Shown here: positions 23,303 through 31,486 of the stretch, in pieces
Layout: each line of letters begins with the position of its first letter
How positions within the stretch are numbered: position 1 is the first letter of the stretch
Source of the DNA: Clostridium punense
GTDB lineage: Bacteria; Bacillota; Clostridia; Clostridiales; Clostridiaceae
Direction: 5' to 3'
DNA length: 36,264 nucleotides
NCBI RefSeq assembly: GCF_017874425.1
Contig: NZ_JAGGLL010000037.1
Location: forward strand, 1-36,264
Notes under the pieces: model-generated
Databases searched by the model: none
Seen by the model: the letters and a program-made list of their open reading frames with translations, nothing else
What the model was told of the DNA's origin: nothing
Made by a program: the position numbers and the translations under genes

Positions 23303-23824
23303 TTAAAAAGATTTTAAAAGATACAGTATTAAATCATCATCATTTTCGCATGTTGAATAGGGTTGTAATTGCTTCTCCTTATACCAAACCCCTGAGCCAT
23401 CAGGAACATAACCTCGCTTTACATACATCCTTTGCGCAGAACCATATCCACTGTGTAGACCTACAGCCAAAGAAATATGTTCACTTTTCCCTTTTGCTAA
23501 GTTTTCTACTGTGTCCATAATTTTGTTACCAATACCTTTTCTCTGATATTTAATTAAAACATTAAAATCAACAACTTCTGGTATATTCTTATTTGCAAAA
23601 GGTCCAACTTTAGCAAAAGGAAGTAATGTAACATACCCTGCAACATTTCCATTTATTTCAGCAATAATGACTAATCTTTCACTACTTTCTTGTTCATTGT
23701 AATAGTTTGTAAATTGCTCCTGGGATTTGTGCCATCCTTGTTCTGAGAATCCCTTAACAAATTCTTCTATGTCACTTTTTAACATAGATCTAATAATTAA
23801 ATTACCACTATTATAATAAATCAT
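23303..23824 (-). CDS. GNAT-family N-acetyltransferase
   Basis: 173 residues from the ATG at 23824, 5 nt after GGGGGA (an ATG 21 nt upstream lacks a site). The acetyl-CoA loop is KYQRKGIGNKIMD, preceded by the VVDFNVLI strand. YGSAQRMYVKRGYVPDGSGV near 130-150 is the usual GNAT C-terminal block (A-x-x-x-Y-x-K-x-G-Y). The substrate is not identifiable. Independent gene; the 23825-24077 stretch before the divergent DUF438 gene contains no ORF. Confidence 0.88.
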   Translation of the reverse strand: MIYYNSGNLIIRSMLKSDIEEFVKGFSEQGWHKSQEQFTNYYNEQESSERLVIIAEINGNVAGYVTLLPFAKVGPFANKNIPEVVDFNVLIKYQRKGIGNKIMDTVENLAKGKSEHISLAVGLHSGYGSAQRMYVKRGYVPDGSGVWYKEKQLQPYSTCENDDDLILYLLKSF

Positions 23825-24077
23825 TTTTATCCCCCATAATTTCAATTATTTTTAAATTTAAAACTTCCTCCTCAGAGCCCTTGCTAATAGAAATGACATT
23901 TTTTACTACATCGTAAAAATGCACCTTTTGTTAGTTTCTTTTAGTTACATACCTTTAACTAATTTTACTATATCTTCATCATTATGCCAATATTTTGAAT
24001 GTTATAAATCTAATTAATATAGTACTTTTATTTTTCCTAAGTAAAAAACTTCCTTTATGGTAATAATATTAGAAAAT

Positions 24078-24121
24078 TGTGATTCTAATCACATAAATTG
24101 TCATACTAAAAATAGTATAAT
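24078..24121 (+). promoter_or_regulatory. Crp/Fnr-type site and -10 for the DUF438 gene
   Basis: TGTGA-TTCTAA-TCACA at 24078-24093 is a perfect 16-bp Crp/Fnr-family palindrome. TATAAT lies at 24116-24121, giving a start near 24128 and placing the site's centre at about -42, the classic position for class II activation. No -35 hexamer is present, as expected when an activator replaces it. The leader to the gene is then about 230 nt (24128-24360), with no gene in it. Confidence 0.68.
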
Positions 24122-24360
24122 TTTCATATAGTTGATATTAATTATCAGTTGAATATATTTACTATATTCATCACGAAAATCATAACCGTAGAGTAATAAA
24201 ATATGTACAATTTAATGGACTGAAATAACAGATATTTATGCGGGATTTGTAAATTATTAAGTAGCTTACATACCCTATGATTCAACCATAAGAAAATCTT
24301 TAATTTAAAAATTTATTTACCTTTATATAATTTATTGTAGTTTTGAAAGGAGTTTTATTT

Positions 24361-26145
24361 ATGAAAAAAGACATAAAATACATCACAATTGATGGCAGAG
24401 GAGAACATGAATCCTTTAAGGATTGTGTCACAAAAGCAATTGAAGATTTAAATCTTGGTGAAGGTATCCATGTTATTAAGGATTTTGAGCCATTTCCTAT
24501 GTATAAAATGATGGAAAGTAAAGGCTTTGATAAGTATGTTGAAAAAATTAGTGATAATGAGTACCATGCTTACTTTTTCCCAAAACCTAAGTTACATGAT
24601 ATAGAAATGCACAATCACTTAAATGTAGATAAAGAAAAAATTGAGAAAATGGTTGCTATTAAGCTTGATTATTTCAATGGTAGAATTTCTCTAGAAGAAG
24701 CCAAAAACAAAATGAAAGCTTCCTTTGAAAAAATTACAGCGGAGGAATTTGCTATAGCTGAGCAACATTTAATAAGTCATGGTATTTCAGATGATGTTTT
24801 AACAGAAAGATTATCTGAAATTCTAGAAATCTTCGATGGAATTCTAGTGTCTACTGAAGTTGAAGTTCCAAAGGGACACCCAATTAGAACTTATATGGAC
24901 GAGATAATTGAAATTAAAAAAGTTCTTACCTCTATGGATGAGCAACTTAAGAAAAAATTTATTAAGAATCAGTGGCTAGAATTATATGATAAACTTAGTC
25001 AAATAAGCATTCATTTTAGTAGAAAACAAAATCAGTTATTCCCTGCCCTTGAAAAAAGAGGCTTTGATAAACCATCTAAAGTTATGTGGACTTTAGATAA
25101 TAATATTAAAGATATAATTAGAAAATCCAAAGCTCTTTTAAGTGAAGATAAGGATGAAGAATTCCTAGCTCTTCAACCTGAAGTCATTGACATGATTAAA
25201 GATATGATGATTAAAGAAAATGAAATTCTCTTCCCTACAGCTATGGAAATGCTAACCAACGAAGACTTTGCAAAGATGAGAATTAGTGATGATGAAATTG
25301 GCTACTGCTTAATAGATAACCCTCCTGCCTTTGTGAACCCTGATTCTAAAGCTACTTCTAAGTCTTTTGAGAATGTTGAAAATATGAATGTGGACTTACT
25401 AAAAGATTTAGCTGCAGTTTTAGAGAAACATGGGGTTGCTTCAAAAACTAATGAAGAGGAAGTTCTGAATGTAAGTCAAGGCCTTCTTACTCTAAAACAA
25501 ATAAATCTAATTTTTAAACATTTACCTATAGATTTGACCTTTGTTGATGAAGAAAACCTAGTTAAATTCTATAGTGATACAAAGCACAGAGTTTTTCCAA
25601 GAAGTGCTGGAGTTATAGGAAGAGCCGTTGAGAATTGCCATCCACGAGAAAGTGTTGATACGGTTGAAAAAATTATTAATGCCTTTAAGGAAGGTACTCG
25701 TGATGAAGCTGAATTTTGGCTAGAAATGGGTGGCAAATTTATTTATATCCTTTATACTGCAGTGAGAGATGAAAAGGGTAACTTTAAAGGAGTTCTTGAA
25801 ATGATGCAGGACGCTACTCATATTAGGAGTTTAACTGGCAGTCAAAGACTTCTATCCTGGAATGATTCAGATAATAAAGCTGCAAATAAAGAAGAAACTA
25901 ATCCTATTCCTAGCAATGAGTACAATATAACAAAGGAAACCAATATTGGAGGTTTATTAAAGAAATATCCTTATCTTAAAGATTTCTTAATAAGTTTAAG
26001 CCCTAAATTTGAAAAGCTTAACTCTCCAATCTTCAAAACCATGGCTGGTGTTGCAACACTTGAAATGATAAGTGCTAGAGGTGGCTTTGAAGTTTCAGAT
26101 TTGATTGATAAAATTGTAGGTGAAGTTAAGAAAAATGGAAACTAA
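24361..26145 (+). CDS. DUF2249-DUF438-hemerythrin-PAS-DUF1858 protein
   Basis: 594 residues, soluble. Domains in order: DUF2249 (about 5-78, TusA-like), DUF438 (90-165), a hemerythrin HHE-like helical domain (170-300), a PAS domain (375-490) and DUF1858 (518-592). DUF438/HHE proteins are linked to nitric oxide or oxygen stress and Fe-S repair in anaerobes. In the HHE part His173 and His218 are present, but the place where relatives have H-D-E-I-R reads LDNNIK (245-250) and a usual Glu is Gln223, so iron binding is doubtful. The PAS part keeps FPRSAGVIGRAVENCHPRES. ATG at 24361 is 8 nt after AAAGGAG. A Crp/Fnr site and a terminator frame it as a single-gene unit. Confidence 0.85.
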   Translation: MKKDIKYITIDGRGEHESFKDCVTKAIEDLNLGEGIHVIKDFEPFPMYKMMESKGFDKYVEKISDNEYHAYFFPKPKLHDIEMHNHLNVDKEKIEKMVAIKLDYFNGRISLEEAKNKMKASFEKITAEEFAIAEQHLISHGISDDVLTERLSEILEIFDGILVSTEVEVPKGHPIRTYMDEIIEIKKVLTSMDEQLKKKFIKNQWLELYDKLSQISIHFSRKQNQLFPALEKRGFDKPSKVMWTLDNNIKDIIRKSKALLSEDKDEEFLALQPEVIDMIKDMMIKENEILFPTAMEMLTNEDFAKMRISDDEIGYCLIDNPPAFVNPDSKATSKSFENVENMNVDLLKDLAAVLEKHGVASKTNEEEVLNVSQGLLTLKQINLIFKHLPIDLTFVDEENLVKFYSDTKHRVFPRSAGVIGRAVENCHPRESVDTVEKIINAFKEGTRDEAEFWLEMGGKFIYILYTAVRDEKGNFKGVLEMMQDATHIRSLTGSQRLLSWNDSDNKAANKEETNPIPSNEYNITKETNIGGLLKKYPYLKDFLISLSPKFEKLNSPIFKTMAGVATLEMISARGGFEVSDLIDKIVGEVKKNGN

Positions 26146-26200
26146 AAACTTAAATATTAATAAGTTTTCTTTATAATTCTATAAAGAAAATAGATATCTA

Positions 26201-26236
26201 AAAGGCTAGTATGGGAAATCCTTACTAGCCTTTTTT
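26201..26236 (+). terminator. Intrinsic terminator after the DUF438 gene
   Basis: AAAGGCTAGTA (26201-26211) pairs perfectly with TACTAGCCTTT (26223-26233), followed by further T residues. Confidence 0.9.
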
Positions 26237-26240
26237 ATAT

Positions 26241-26494
26241 TATTTTCATTTAATAACATTCTCCTATTTAATCTATTTTATCATCTAGCTAGTGGTTTAT
26301 TTTACATATAAGCTTTAACTTTATCGAAAACAACTTGTTTTATGATTTAAACCCACCTGCTATCAGCAATTATATCCTTTAGGCAACTTTAGCTGAAACA
26401 GCTTACAAGTGGTAAAATATGCTTGGGGAAATTCTCCGCATATTATTATGCAGTGGCTTTGTCTTAAAATTAGAAGTTGAACTTAATCAGTAAT
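26241..26494. other. Intergenic stretch with hairpins, no gene
   Basis: Between convergent ends of the DUF438 and YitT genes. AAAACAA-C-TTGTTTT (about 26327-26341) is a palindrome, and AATATGC...GCATATT around a GGGGAAATTCTCC inner stem (about 26416-26445) is a hairpin. Near 26381-26410 GCAACTTTA and TTACAAG also occur in the 10181-10288 element, but the likeness is weak. Confidence 0.4.
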
Positions 26495-27361
26495 CTATAA
26501 ACTCTCGAAGCCAAGACCTTTTCCCCACACAGAGGTGACTGGGAGCACATTAACAAAGGCATTTGGATCTTGATTTGATATAAACATTTTTATAAGCATT
26601 GACTCCCTTGGTGAACAAATTGTTACAATTTTCAGCCTTACCATATTCATATAGCCGCCCTTTATCTCATAGGTGCTAATTCCCCTTTTCATATCAGTTA
26701 AGATATAATTTGATATTACCTCATGATTTTCACTTATGATTTCTACCTTTACCCTTTTAGAGCTAAAACCATAAAGTACAGTATCTACAACCTTCATAAA
26801 AATTAGTTGAGATATGATAGCGTACAGGGCAATTTCCTTGTCATATATAATAGCTGATGAAATTATGATAACTCCATCTATACACAATAATATTTCACTT
26901 AAGCTTATAAAAGGAAATAGTTTATTATGCAGTATTTTTGCTATGGTATCACTACCTCCTTGAGAAAACCCTCTTTTCAATATAAGGGCAGTTCCTACAC
27001 CGCATATGATACCAAAATATATTGAAGCCAATATTCTATCATTTTCTATAAAGGCAAAGTTCATTCTTTCAAATATTATTAATACCATTGGAAATGTAAC
27101 AGATAAGGTAACTATTTTTACAGCTTCCCTTTTTCCAAGAGTGAAATATGCTGCTATAAGCACTAATAAAGATAAGAAATAATAGATATACTCATAGCTT
27201 ATTTTTGTAATTTGTTCTGTTATTATGGATATTCCAGTGATTCCCCCTGCTACTAACTCATTTGGCTTTAAAATAGACGTAATAGAAAATGCAACTAATA
27301 TACATCCTATAGTGACAAAAATAAAATCAAACGCCTTGTTTTTAACTTCTAAACTCTTCAT
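26495..27361 (-). CDS. YitT-family membrane protein
   Basis: 288 residues. The first ~200 residues hold about five hydrophobic helices (YitT membrane domain), with NELVAGGITGISIITEQ near 33 and RGFSQGGSDTIAKIL near 130, both conserved in the family. The C-terminal 75 residues form the DUF2179 domain (RVKVEIISENHEVISNYIL, then RGISTYEIKGGYMN and SPRESMLIKMFI), a small alpha/beta ligand-binding-like fold. The function of YitT proteins is not established. Single gene, divergent from the DUF3784 gene across 27362-27784. Confidence 0.88.
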   Translation of the reverse strand: MKSLEVKNKAFDFIFVTIGCILVAFSITSILKPNELVAGGITGISIITEQITKISYEYIYYFLSLLVLIAAYFTLGKREAVKIVTLSVTFPMVLIIFERMNFAFIENDRILASIYFGIICGVGTALILKRGFSQGGSDTIAKILHNKLFPFISLSEILLCIDGVIIISSAIIYDKEIALYAIISQLIFMKVVDTVLYGFSSKRVKVEIISENHEVISNYILTDMKRGISTYEIKGGYMNMVRLKIVTICSPRESMLIKMFISNQDPNAFVNVLPVTSVWGKGLGFESL

Positions 27362-27784
27362 TTTAATTCCTTTCTACTATTATAATGGTTTCATATATAA
27401 TAATAGATTACCAATGTATAATTTGAAGAAAGTTTAGGTTAAATGTAAGTAAAATTAATCTTGTATGTACTTTACCGACCTTCAAATAAGTTGATGACAA
27501 TGTTTTTTTAAAGCTATACTGCTTTTATTTCATTCAACTATTTTAAACGAGAATTAAATTTATAAGTTACTCTAATGATTAGAACCTCTATTCACAGAAA
27601 GTAATTATACATAGATAACAATCTTCATATTAATTTTACTTTATTTAGGTATAAATTTAATGTATTTATTACCTACAAAACTCACTTCTGTAATATAATG
27701 TATTATAAGAAAATAATTTAAAGTTTCTTATAAGAACAATATTAAACTTTAAAGGGGTGAGTTATCATATTTATTTTAATATTC
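27362..27784. other. Divergent intergenic region with inverted repeat
   Basis: No gene seen. TTATAAGAAA (27703-27712) and TTTCTTATAA (27724-27733) form a perfect 10-bp inverted repeat about 20 nt before the DUF3784 Shine-Dalgarno (GGGGTGA, 27754-27760); a TATAAT at 27694-27699 is a possible -10 without a clear -35. Confidence 0.4.
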
Positions 27785-28486
27785 ATGACTGTGCTTTTCT
27801 TAGCCCTTGGTATAGCTATAGGAAAGTACAAATGTTACTGGCTTATTAGTGGCTACAACACAGCAAGTAATGAGGCAAGACAAAAGATAGATATTGAAAA
27901 TGTAGGAAAAAACCTTGCTAAAATGAGCTATATAGTAGCTGGTATTAACTTTCTAGGCGCTTTAGCAGCGTACTTTTTACAAGCTGGCATTTCTGTATTA
28001 GTTTGTATTCTTCTAATGTTAATAGTTATCTTCTACTATGCTTGGAAAGTGCAAAAATATGACCATAGTTCTAATTCTAAGGCTGCCAAAATTATATTAG
28101 CTATAACAATAGTATTTGTAATTGCAATCAATATTCCTATTTTTTATGCAGCTAACAAATCAAGTGAAGTAGAAATTTTAAAAGAATCCTTAAAAATAAC
28201 TGGAACCTATGGTAAAACTATGAAAAAAGAATCTATTACTGAAATTAAACTCATAGATAATATTCCTGAAATTAAAATGAGAACTAATGGCATCAGTCTT
28301 GGAAAAATTCAAAAGGGAAATTATAAGATAGAAGGTATAAATAAAGGTGTATTGTTCCTAGAGGATAGTAATGGTCCTTTTATTCAAATTACTACAAAAA
28401 CTTACACTGTGTTTATAAACTATAAGGATGATTCCAAAACCACAGACTTGTATGATAAATTAAGTAGTGAGTTTAATATAAAATAA
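27785..28486 (+). CDS. DUF3784 membrane protein with PH-like C-terminus
   Basis: 233 residues from the ATG. The first 120 residues match DUF3784: a hydrophobic helix, then KYKCYWLISGYNTASNEARQ (GYNT is the family mark), and two to three further helices. The C-terminal ~100 residues are a soluble beta-rich domain (LKITGTYGKTMKKESITEI, then FIQITTKTYTVFINYKDD), like the bacterial PH domains found at the end of such proteins. Function unknown. The ATG lies 24 nt from the GGGGTGA site, too far; in-frame ATC/ATA/ATT codons at 27764-27775 are better placed, so the true start may be a rare codon adding up to seven hydrophobic residues. Confidence 0.78.
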   Translation: MTVLFLALGIAIGKYKCYWLISGYNTASNEARQKIDIENVGKNLAKMSYIVAGINFLGALAAYFLQAGISVLVCILLMLIVIFYYAWKVQKYDHSSNSKAAKIILAITIVFVIAINIPIFYAANKSSEVEILKESLKITGTYGKTMKKESITEIKLIDNIPEIKMRTNGISLGKIQKGNYKIEGINKGVLFLEDSNGPFIQITTKTYTVFINYKDDSKTTDLYDKLSSEFNIK

Positions 28487-28497
28487 AATCATATAAT

Positions 28498-28556
28498 AAA
28501 TAAACATAGGCACTAAAACTAGTTTTCCACCTAGTTTTTTGTGGCTATGTTTATTT
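28498..28556 (+). terminator. Long hairpin terminator after the DUF3784 gene
   Basis: Outer stem AAATAAACATAG/CTATGTTTATTT (12 bp, 28498-28509 and 28545-28556) and inner stem AAACTAG/CTAGTTT (28516-28522 and 28531-28537) followed by TTT. The inner hairpin with its T-run can act as an intrinsic terminator. Confidence 0.7.
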
Positions 28557-28567
28557 AGGTATATATC

Positions 28568-28616
28568 AATGATTACTCTGTAATCATTAGCTCTATAAGT
28601 ATAAATTATTATACTT
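28568..28616. repeat. Two small hairpins between convergent genes
   Basis: AATGATTAC-TCT-GTAATCATT (28568-28588) and AAGTATAA-ATTA-TTATACTT (28597-28616) are both perfect. They follow the stop of the ABC-2 permease at 28631 and may end its transcript, though no T-run follows. Confidence 0.5.
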
Positions 28617-28630
28617 CAGTTTTCACCTTT

Positions 28631-29413
28631 CTAAGATCCTGTTGAAGTATATTTTCTAACTCCAATTCTCCAGAATATATAACTTGGTATTATAAATAAC
28701 AAGGCTACCATTGGTGAAAACATATATAAAATCTTGCTTCCTTCATATTTATCTATTAAAAACAAAAATGGATAGTAATTTATAAATGCTAAAGGTACAA
28801 TAAAGGTGAAAAATTTCAATACCCAGTTCTTGTAGATATCTAAGGGATATTGAGCAAGTTCTCTTCCTCCATCAGTAAAGATATTCATAAATTCAAGACC
28901 TTCAATGGTGAAAAAGCAAATTCCTGCGTATATCATAAAAAAAGAGAAGAATAATACTGTTCCACCTAAAATCATCAATGTTAGTGTTACTATCTTTTCT
29001 ATATTCCAAGTAATTCCGCAAGTTACTATTCCATATATAAATACAGCAAGGGCTTGTAGTAGCCTTCCTACTCTAGAAAGCTCAATTCTAGATCCTAAAA
29101 CTTGAAGCACTTCATTTTGTGGCCTTACCATTATTCTATCAAATTCTCCATTTGATATTATGGTTGAAAAAGAATCAAACCCTCTTCCAAAGCATTCTGC
29201 TAAGGCAAAAGACATGAAAATGGTGCTAAAACAAAGTAATACCTCATTAAAAGAATATCCCTTAATACTACCAAATCTATCAAATAAAAAATACATACTT
29301 AGGAAAGAGAAAAAAGTAGTTAACCCCTGCCCAATAGCTGTTAAAATAAAGGAGGTTTTATATTGCATAGCTGACCGTAAGTGAATTGAAAAATATTTTA
29401 AATAAAGTTTCAT
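28631..29413 (-). CDS. ABC-2 type permease (second subunit)
   Basis: 260 residues with about six membrane helices, of the ABC-2/DUF990 type (KLYLKYFSIHLRSAMQYKTSFILT start, and IISNGEFDRIMVRPQNEVLQVLGSR loop near 88-112, where G-x-x-D-x-x-L/M-x-R-P is conserved). It should pair with the permease encoded just upstream, 7 nt away, and with the ATPase of the same unit to form an exporter. Substrate unknown; homologous trios are often annotated as daunorubicin-type or multidrug exporters only by similarity of the ATPase. Confidence 0.85.
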   Translation of the reverse strand: MKLYLKYFSIHLRSAMQYKTSFILTAIGQGLTTFFSFLSMYFLFDRFGSIKGYSFNEVLLCFSTIFMSFALAECFGRGFDSFSTIISNGEFDRIMVRPQNEVLQVLGSRIELSRVGRLLQALAVFIYGIVTCGITWNIEKIVTLTLMILGGTVLFFSFFMIYAGICFFTIEGLEFMNIFTDGGRELAQYPLDIYKNWVLKFFTFIVPLAFINYYPFLFLIDKYEGSKILYMFSPMVALLFIIPSYIFWRIGVRKYTSTGS

Positions 29414-29420
29414 AAGTTTC

Positions 29421-30224
29421 CTAACCCCCTTGAACTATTACATTTTTTATAGTTTTTGAAAGTAGCACCTTACCAAATACAATTAAAACTACAGCCCAAA
29501 TTCCTTGCAGTGCTATGGCCTGTAGTGCTTCATAAGAATTTAAGTGCCCGCTATAAATTCTAAAAGGCACGTTTTGCATAGCAGCAAAGGGCGATAGATA
29601 AATATATTTAGTAAGCCAGGCTGGTAAAAACGGCAGTGGCACAAGTCCTCCTGATAAGAAATCTGCAGTCATAACCAATGCAATCCTTACTCCTATAGGA
29701 GATATGGTATAAAAGGTAAATATATAAATTAGCATACAATAGGCTACTACAACTATAAGGGCAAAGAACATAGATAATCCAAATAACATAACTGCTGTTA
29801 GGGACACTGGAAAACTAAATTTATAAGGTGTTGGTAAAAAGAAAGCAATTATGAGTATTGGAAAACATCTTAAAAGTGCTTTTGAAAGCCTTGTTGCACA
29901 GCTTTTTGCAAACCATAAATTGTATATGTCTAAAGGTCTACAGAGTTCATAGGAAACATTCCCACTTCTAATAAGCTCAAATATCTCATTATCTAAAAAC
30001 CAAGTCATAAATAAAGCTAAAAAGGCTTGTTGCAGCCATATATAACTAGCTAACTGTGAAAATTCCATGGGTGCCATTTGGGGGTTACTGCTGTAAAAAG
30101 TTTCATAGAGCATTATATACATAAAGCCCCACGCAAATTGTGTTGCAATGCCTGCGTAAGCAGCTGCTCTATATTGAAGCCCTTGTATAAATTTAATTTT
30201 AAAATAAGAAATATATGACCTCAT
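29421..30224 (-). CDS. ABC-2 type permease (first subunit)
   Basis: 267 residues, about six membrane helices. Start RSYISYFKIKFIQGLQYRAAAYAGI and the cytoplasmic loop ELIRSGNVSYELCRPLDIYNLWFAK (about 84-108) show the same G-x-x-x-x-x-L-x-R-P pattern as its partner, marking the two as a heterodimeric ABC-2 pair. FLSGGLVPLPFLPAWL near 190 is the typical segment before the last helices. Its ATG overlaps the ATPase gene's stop by 4 nt (coupled). Confidence 0.86.
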   Translation of the reverse strand: MRSYISYFKIKFIQGLQYRAAAYAGIATQFAWGFMYIMLYETFYSSNPQMAPMEFSQLASYIWLQQAFLALFMTWFLDNEIFELIRSGNVSYELCRPLDIYNLWFAKSCATRLSKALLRCFPILIIAFFLPTPYKFSFPVSLTAVMLFGLSMFFALIVVVAYCMLIYIFTFYTISPIGVRIALVMTADFLSGGLVPLPFLPAWLTKYIYLSPFAAMQNVPFRIYSGHLNSYEALQAIALQGIWAVVLIVFGKVLLSKTIKNVIVQGG

Positions 30225-31195
30225 ATCTTATACTCCTTGTAAAGCCCTACTACCACATCGTCTACAGTTACTGAGTTTACATTAAAATCCAATACCTCTA
30301 CCTGCTCCGTTAGATAACCTATAGCTGAAGACACAGAAATTATAGAACTATCTACTGAGATTACTGCACGAGATGAATACTTTTCTACAAACTCTAAGCC
30401 TGGTGGTAAGCTAACTATATTTCCTAGGTAATCAACGGTAATTGTCCTGTTTTGATTAAACTTTTGCTTTAAATCTTCTATATTTCCATCTAATAAAACT
30501 TTACCTTTGCCAATAAGGATAATTCTTTTTGTAAGAGCCTCAATATCTTGAGTATCATGAGTGGTTAAAATTACTGTGGTTTTATTTTCTTTGTTGATGT
30601 TTTTTATAAAGTCTCTTACTGCAATTTTGGATACTGCATCAAGACCTATGGTAGGTTCGTCTAAAAATAGTATTTTAGGACTATGTAAAAGAGAAGCTGC
30701 AATTTCACATCTCATTCGTTGTCCAAGACTCAGTTGCCTTGTAGGAACTTTTATAATATCTTTAATATTTAACATTTCACATAACATGGAAGAATTCTTC
30801 TTAAATTTGTCCTCTGGTATTTTATAAATATCCTTTAAAAGTTCAAAGGAATCTGCAACAGGCACGTCCCACCAAAGCTGGGATCGTTGTCCAAAAACTA
30901 CTCCAATGTCCTTAACATGACTTATTCTGTCTTTCCAAGGAGTTTTCCCATTTATAATGCACTGTCCCTTATCTGGATGTAAAATACCGCTCATTATTTT
31001 AATGGTGGTGCTTTTCCCTGCTCCATTTGGCCCAATATATCCTACCATTTCCCCTTCCTTAATGGTAAAAGAAACATCATCTAAGGCCTTAACTTCTTCA
31101 TACTCCCTAGAAAACAGTGCTTTAACTGCCTTTTTAAGTCCTGGATTTCTTTTTGAAACCTTGAAAGATTTCGATATGCCCTTCATTTCAATCAT
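30221..31195 (-). CDS. ABC transporter ATPase of the ABC-2 exporter
   Basis: 324 residues from the ATG at 31195, 6 nt after GGAGGGGA (an ATG at 31210 lies inside that site). Walker A GPNGAGKST at 55-63, Q-loop GQRSQLWWD near 102-110, signature LSLGQ near 155-159, Walker B ILFLDEP near 175-181 and the switch His in TTHD. The ~80-residue tail after the ATPase core matches the DrrA-like regulatory extension. The N-terminal insert KRNPGLKKAVKALFSREYEEV before the first strand is usual for this ABC-2 group. It drives the two permeases downstream. Confidence 0.92.
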   Translation of the reverse strand: MIEMKGISKSFKVSKRNPGLKKAVKALFSREYEEVKALDDVSFTIKEGEMVGYIGPNGAGKSTTIKIMSGILHPDKGQCIINGKTPWKDRISHVKDIGVVFGQRSQLWWDVPVADSFELLKDIYKIPEDKFKKNSSMLCEMLNIKDIIKVPTRQLSLGQRMRCEIAASLLHSPKILFLDEPTIGLDAVSKIAVRDFIKNINKENKTTVILTTHDTQDIEALTKRIILIGKGKVLLDGNIEDLKQKFNQNRTITVDYLGNIVSLPPGLEFVEKYSSRAVISVDSSIISVSSAIGYLTEQVEVLDFNVNSVTVDDVVVGLYKEYKI

Positions 31196-31301
31196 AGATA
31201 TCCCCTCCATTCTAATATTAAGTTTAGTTGCCTTTAAAAACTTTTAGACTATCTTATTCAATAAATAGGAGTTACTCATGGTAAAAATCCCATTAATGCC
31301 T

Positions 31302-31340
31302 AGTTAAAGCTACTTTCTAATTTAGTAAGTAGCTTTAACT
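31302..31340. repeat. Perfect 14-bp inverted repeat
   Basis: AGTTAAAGCTACTT (31302-31315) and AAGTAGCTTTAACT (31327-31340) are exact complements around an 11-nt loop, in the 31211-31430 gap upstream of the ABC-2 operon. No T-run on either side, so a terminator is not obvious. A weaker ATAACTT/AAGTTAT pair lies at 31381-31408. No gene is seen in this gap. Confidence 0.6.
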
Positions 31341-31430
31341 AAATTCTTCCTATGAAAGTCTAAGAAGTCCCTTCAAAAATATAACTTTATAAATTTTGTC
31401 GAAGTTATATTATATCACTTTCCTAATGTA

Positions 31431-31469
31431 AAAAAAAGTATATAAGCTATAAACTTACATACTTTTTTA
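31431..31469. terminator. Intrinsic terminator after pncB
   Basis: AAAAAAGTAT-TAAG pairs with CTTA-ATACTTTTTT, with T-runs on both strands, 18 nt after the pncB stop. Confidence 0.78.
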
Positions 31470-31486
31470 AACTTTCAAAATATCTA

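Noticed and set aside
26341..26480. Second copy of the 10181-10288 element
   Set aside because: Only GCAACTTTA and TTACAAG plus scattered bases match, and the closing stem is absent; too weak to claim.
28631..31195. Daunorubicin resistance operon
   Set aside because: Only the ATPase resembles DrrA; the two permeases are of the general ABC-2 type, so no drug can be named.
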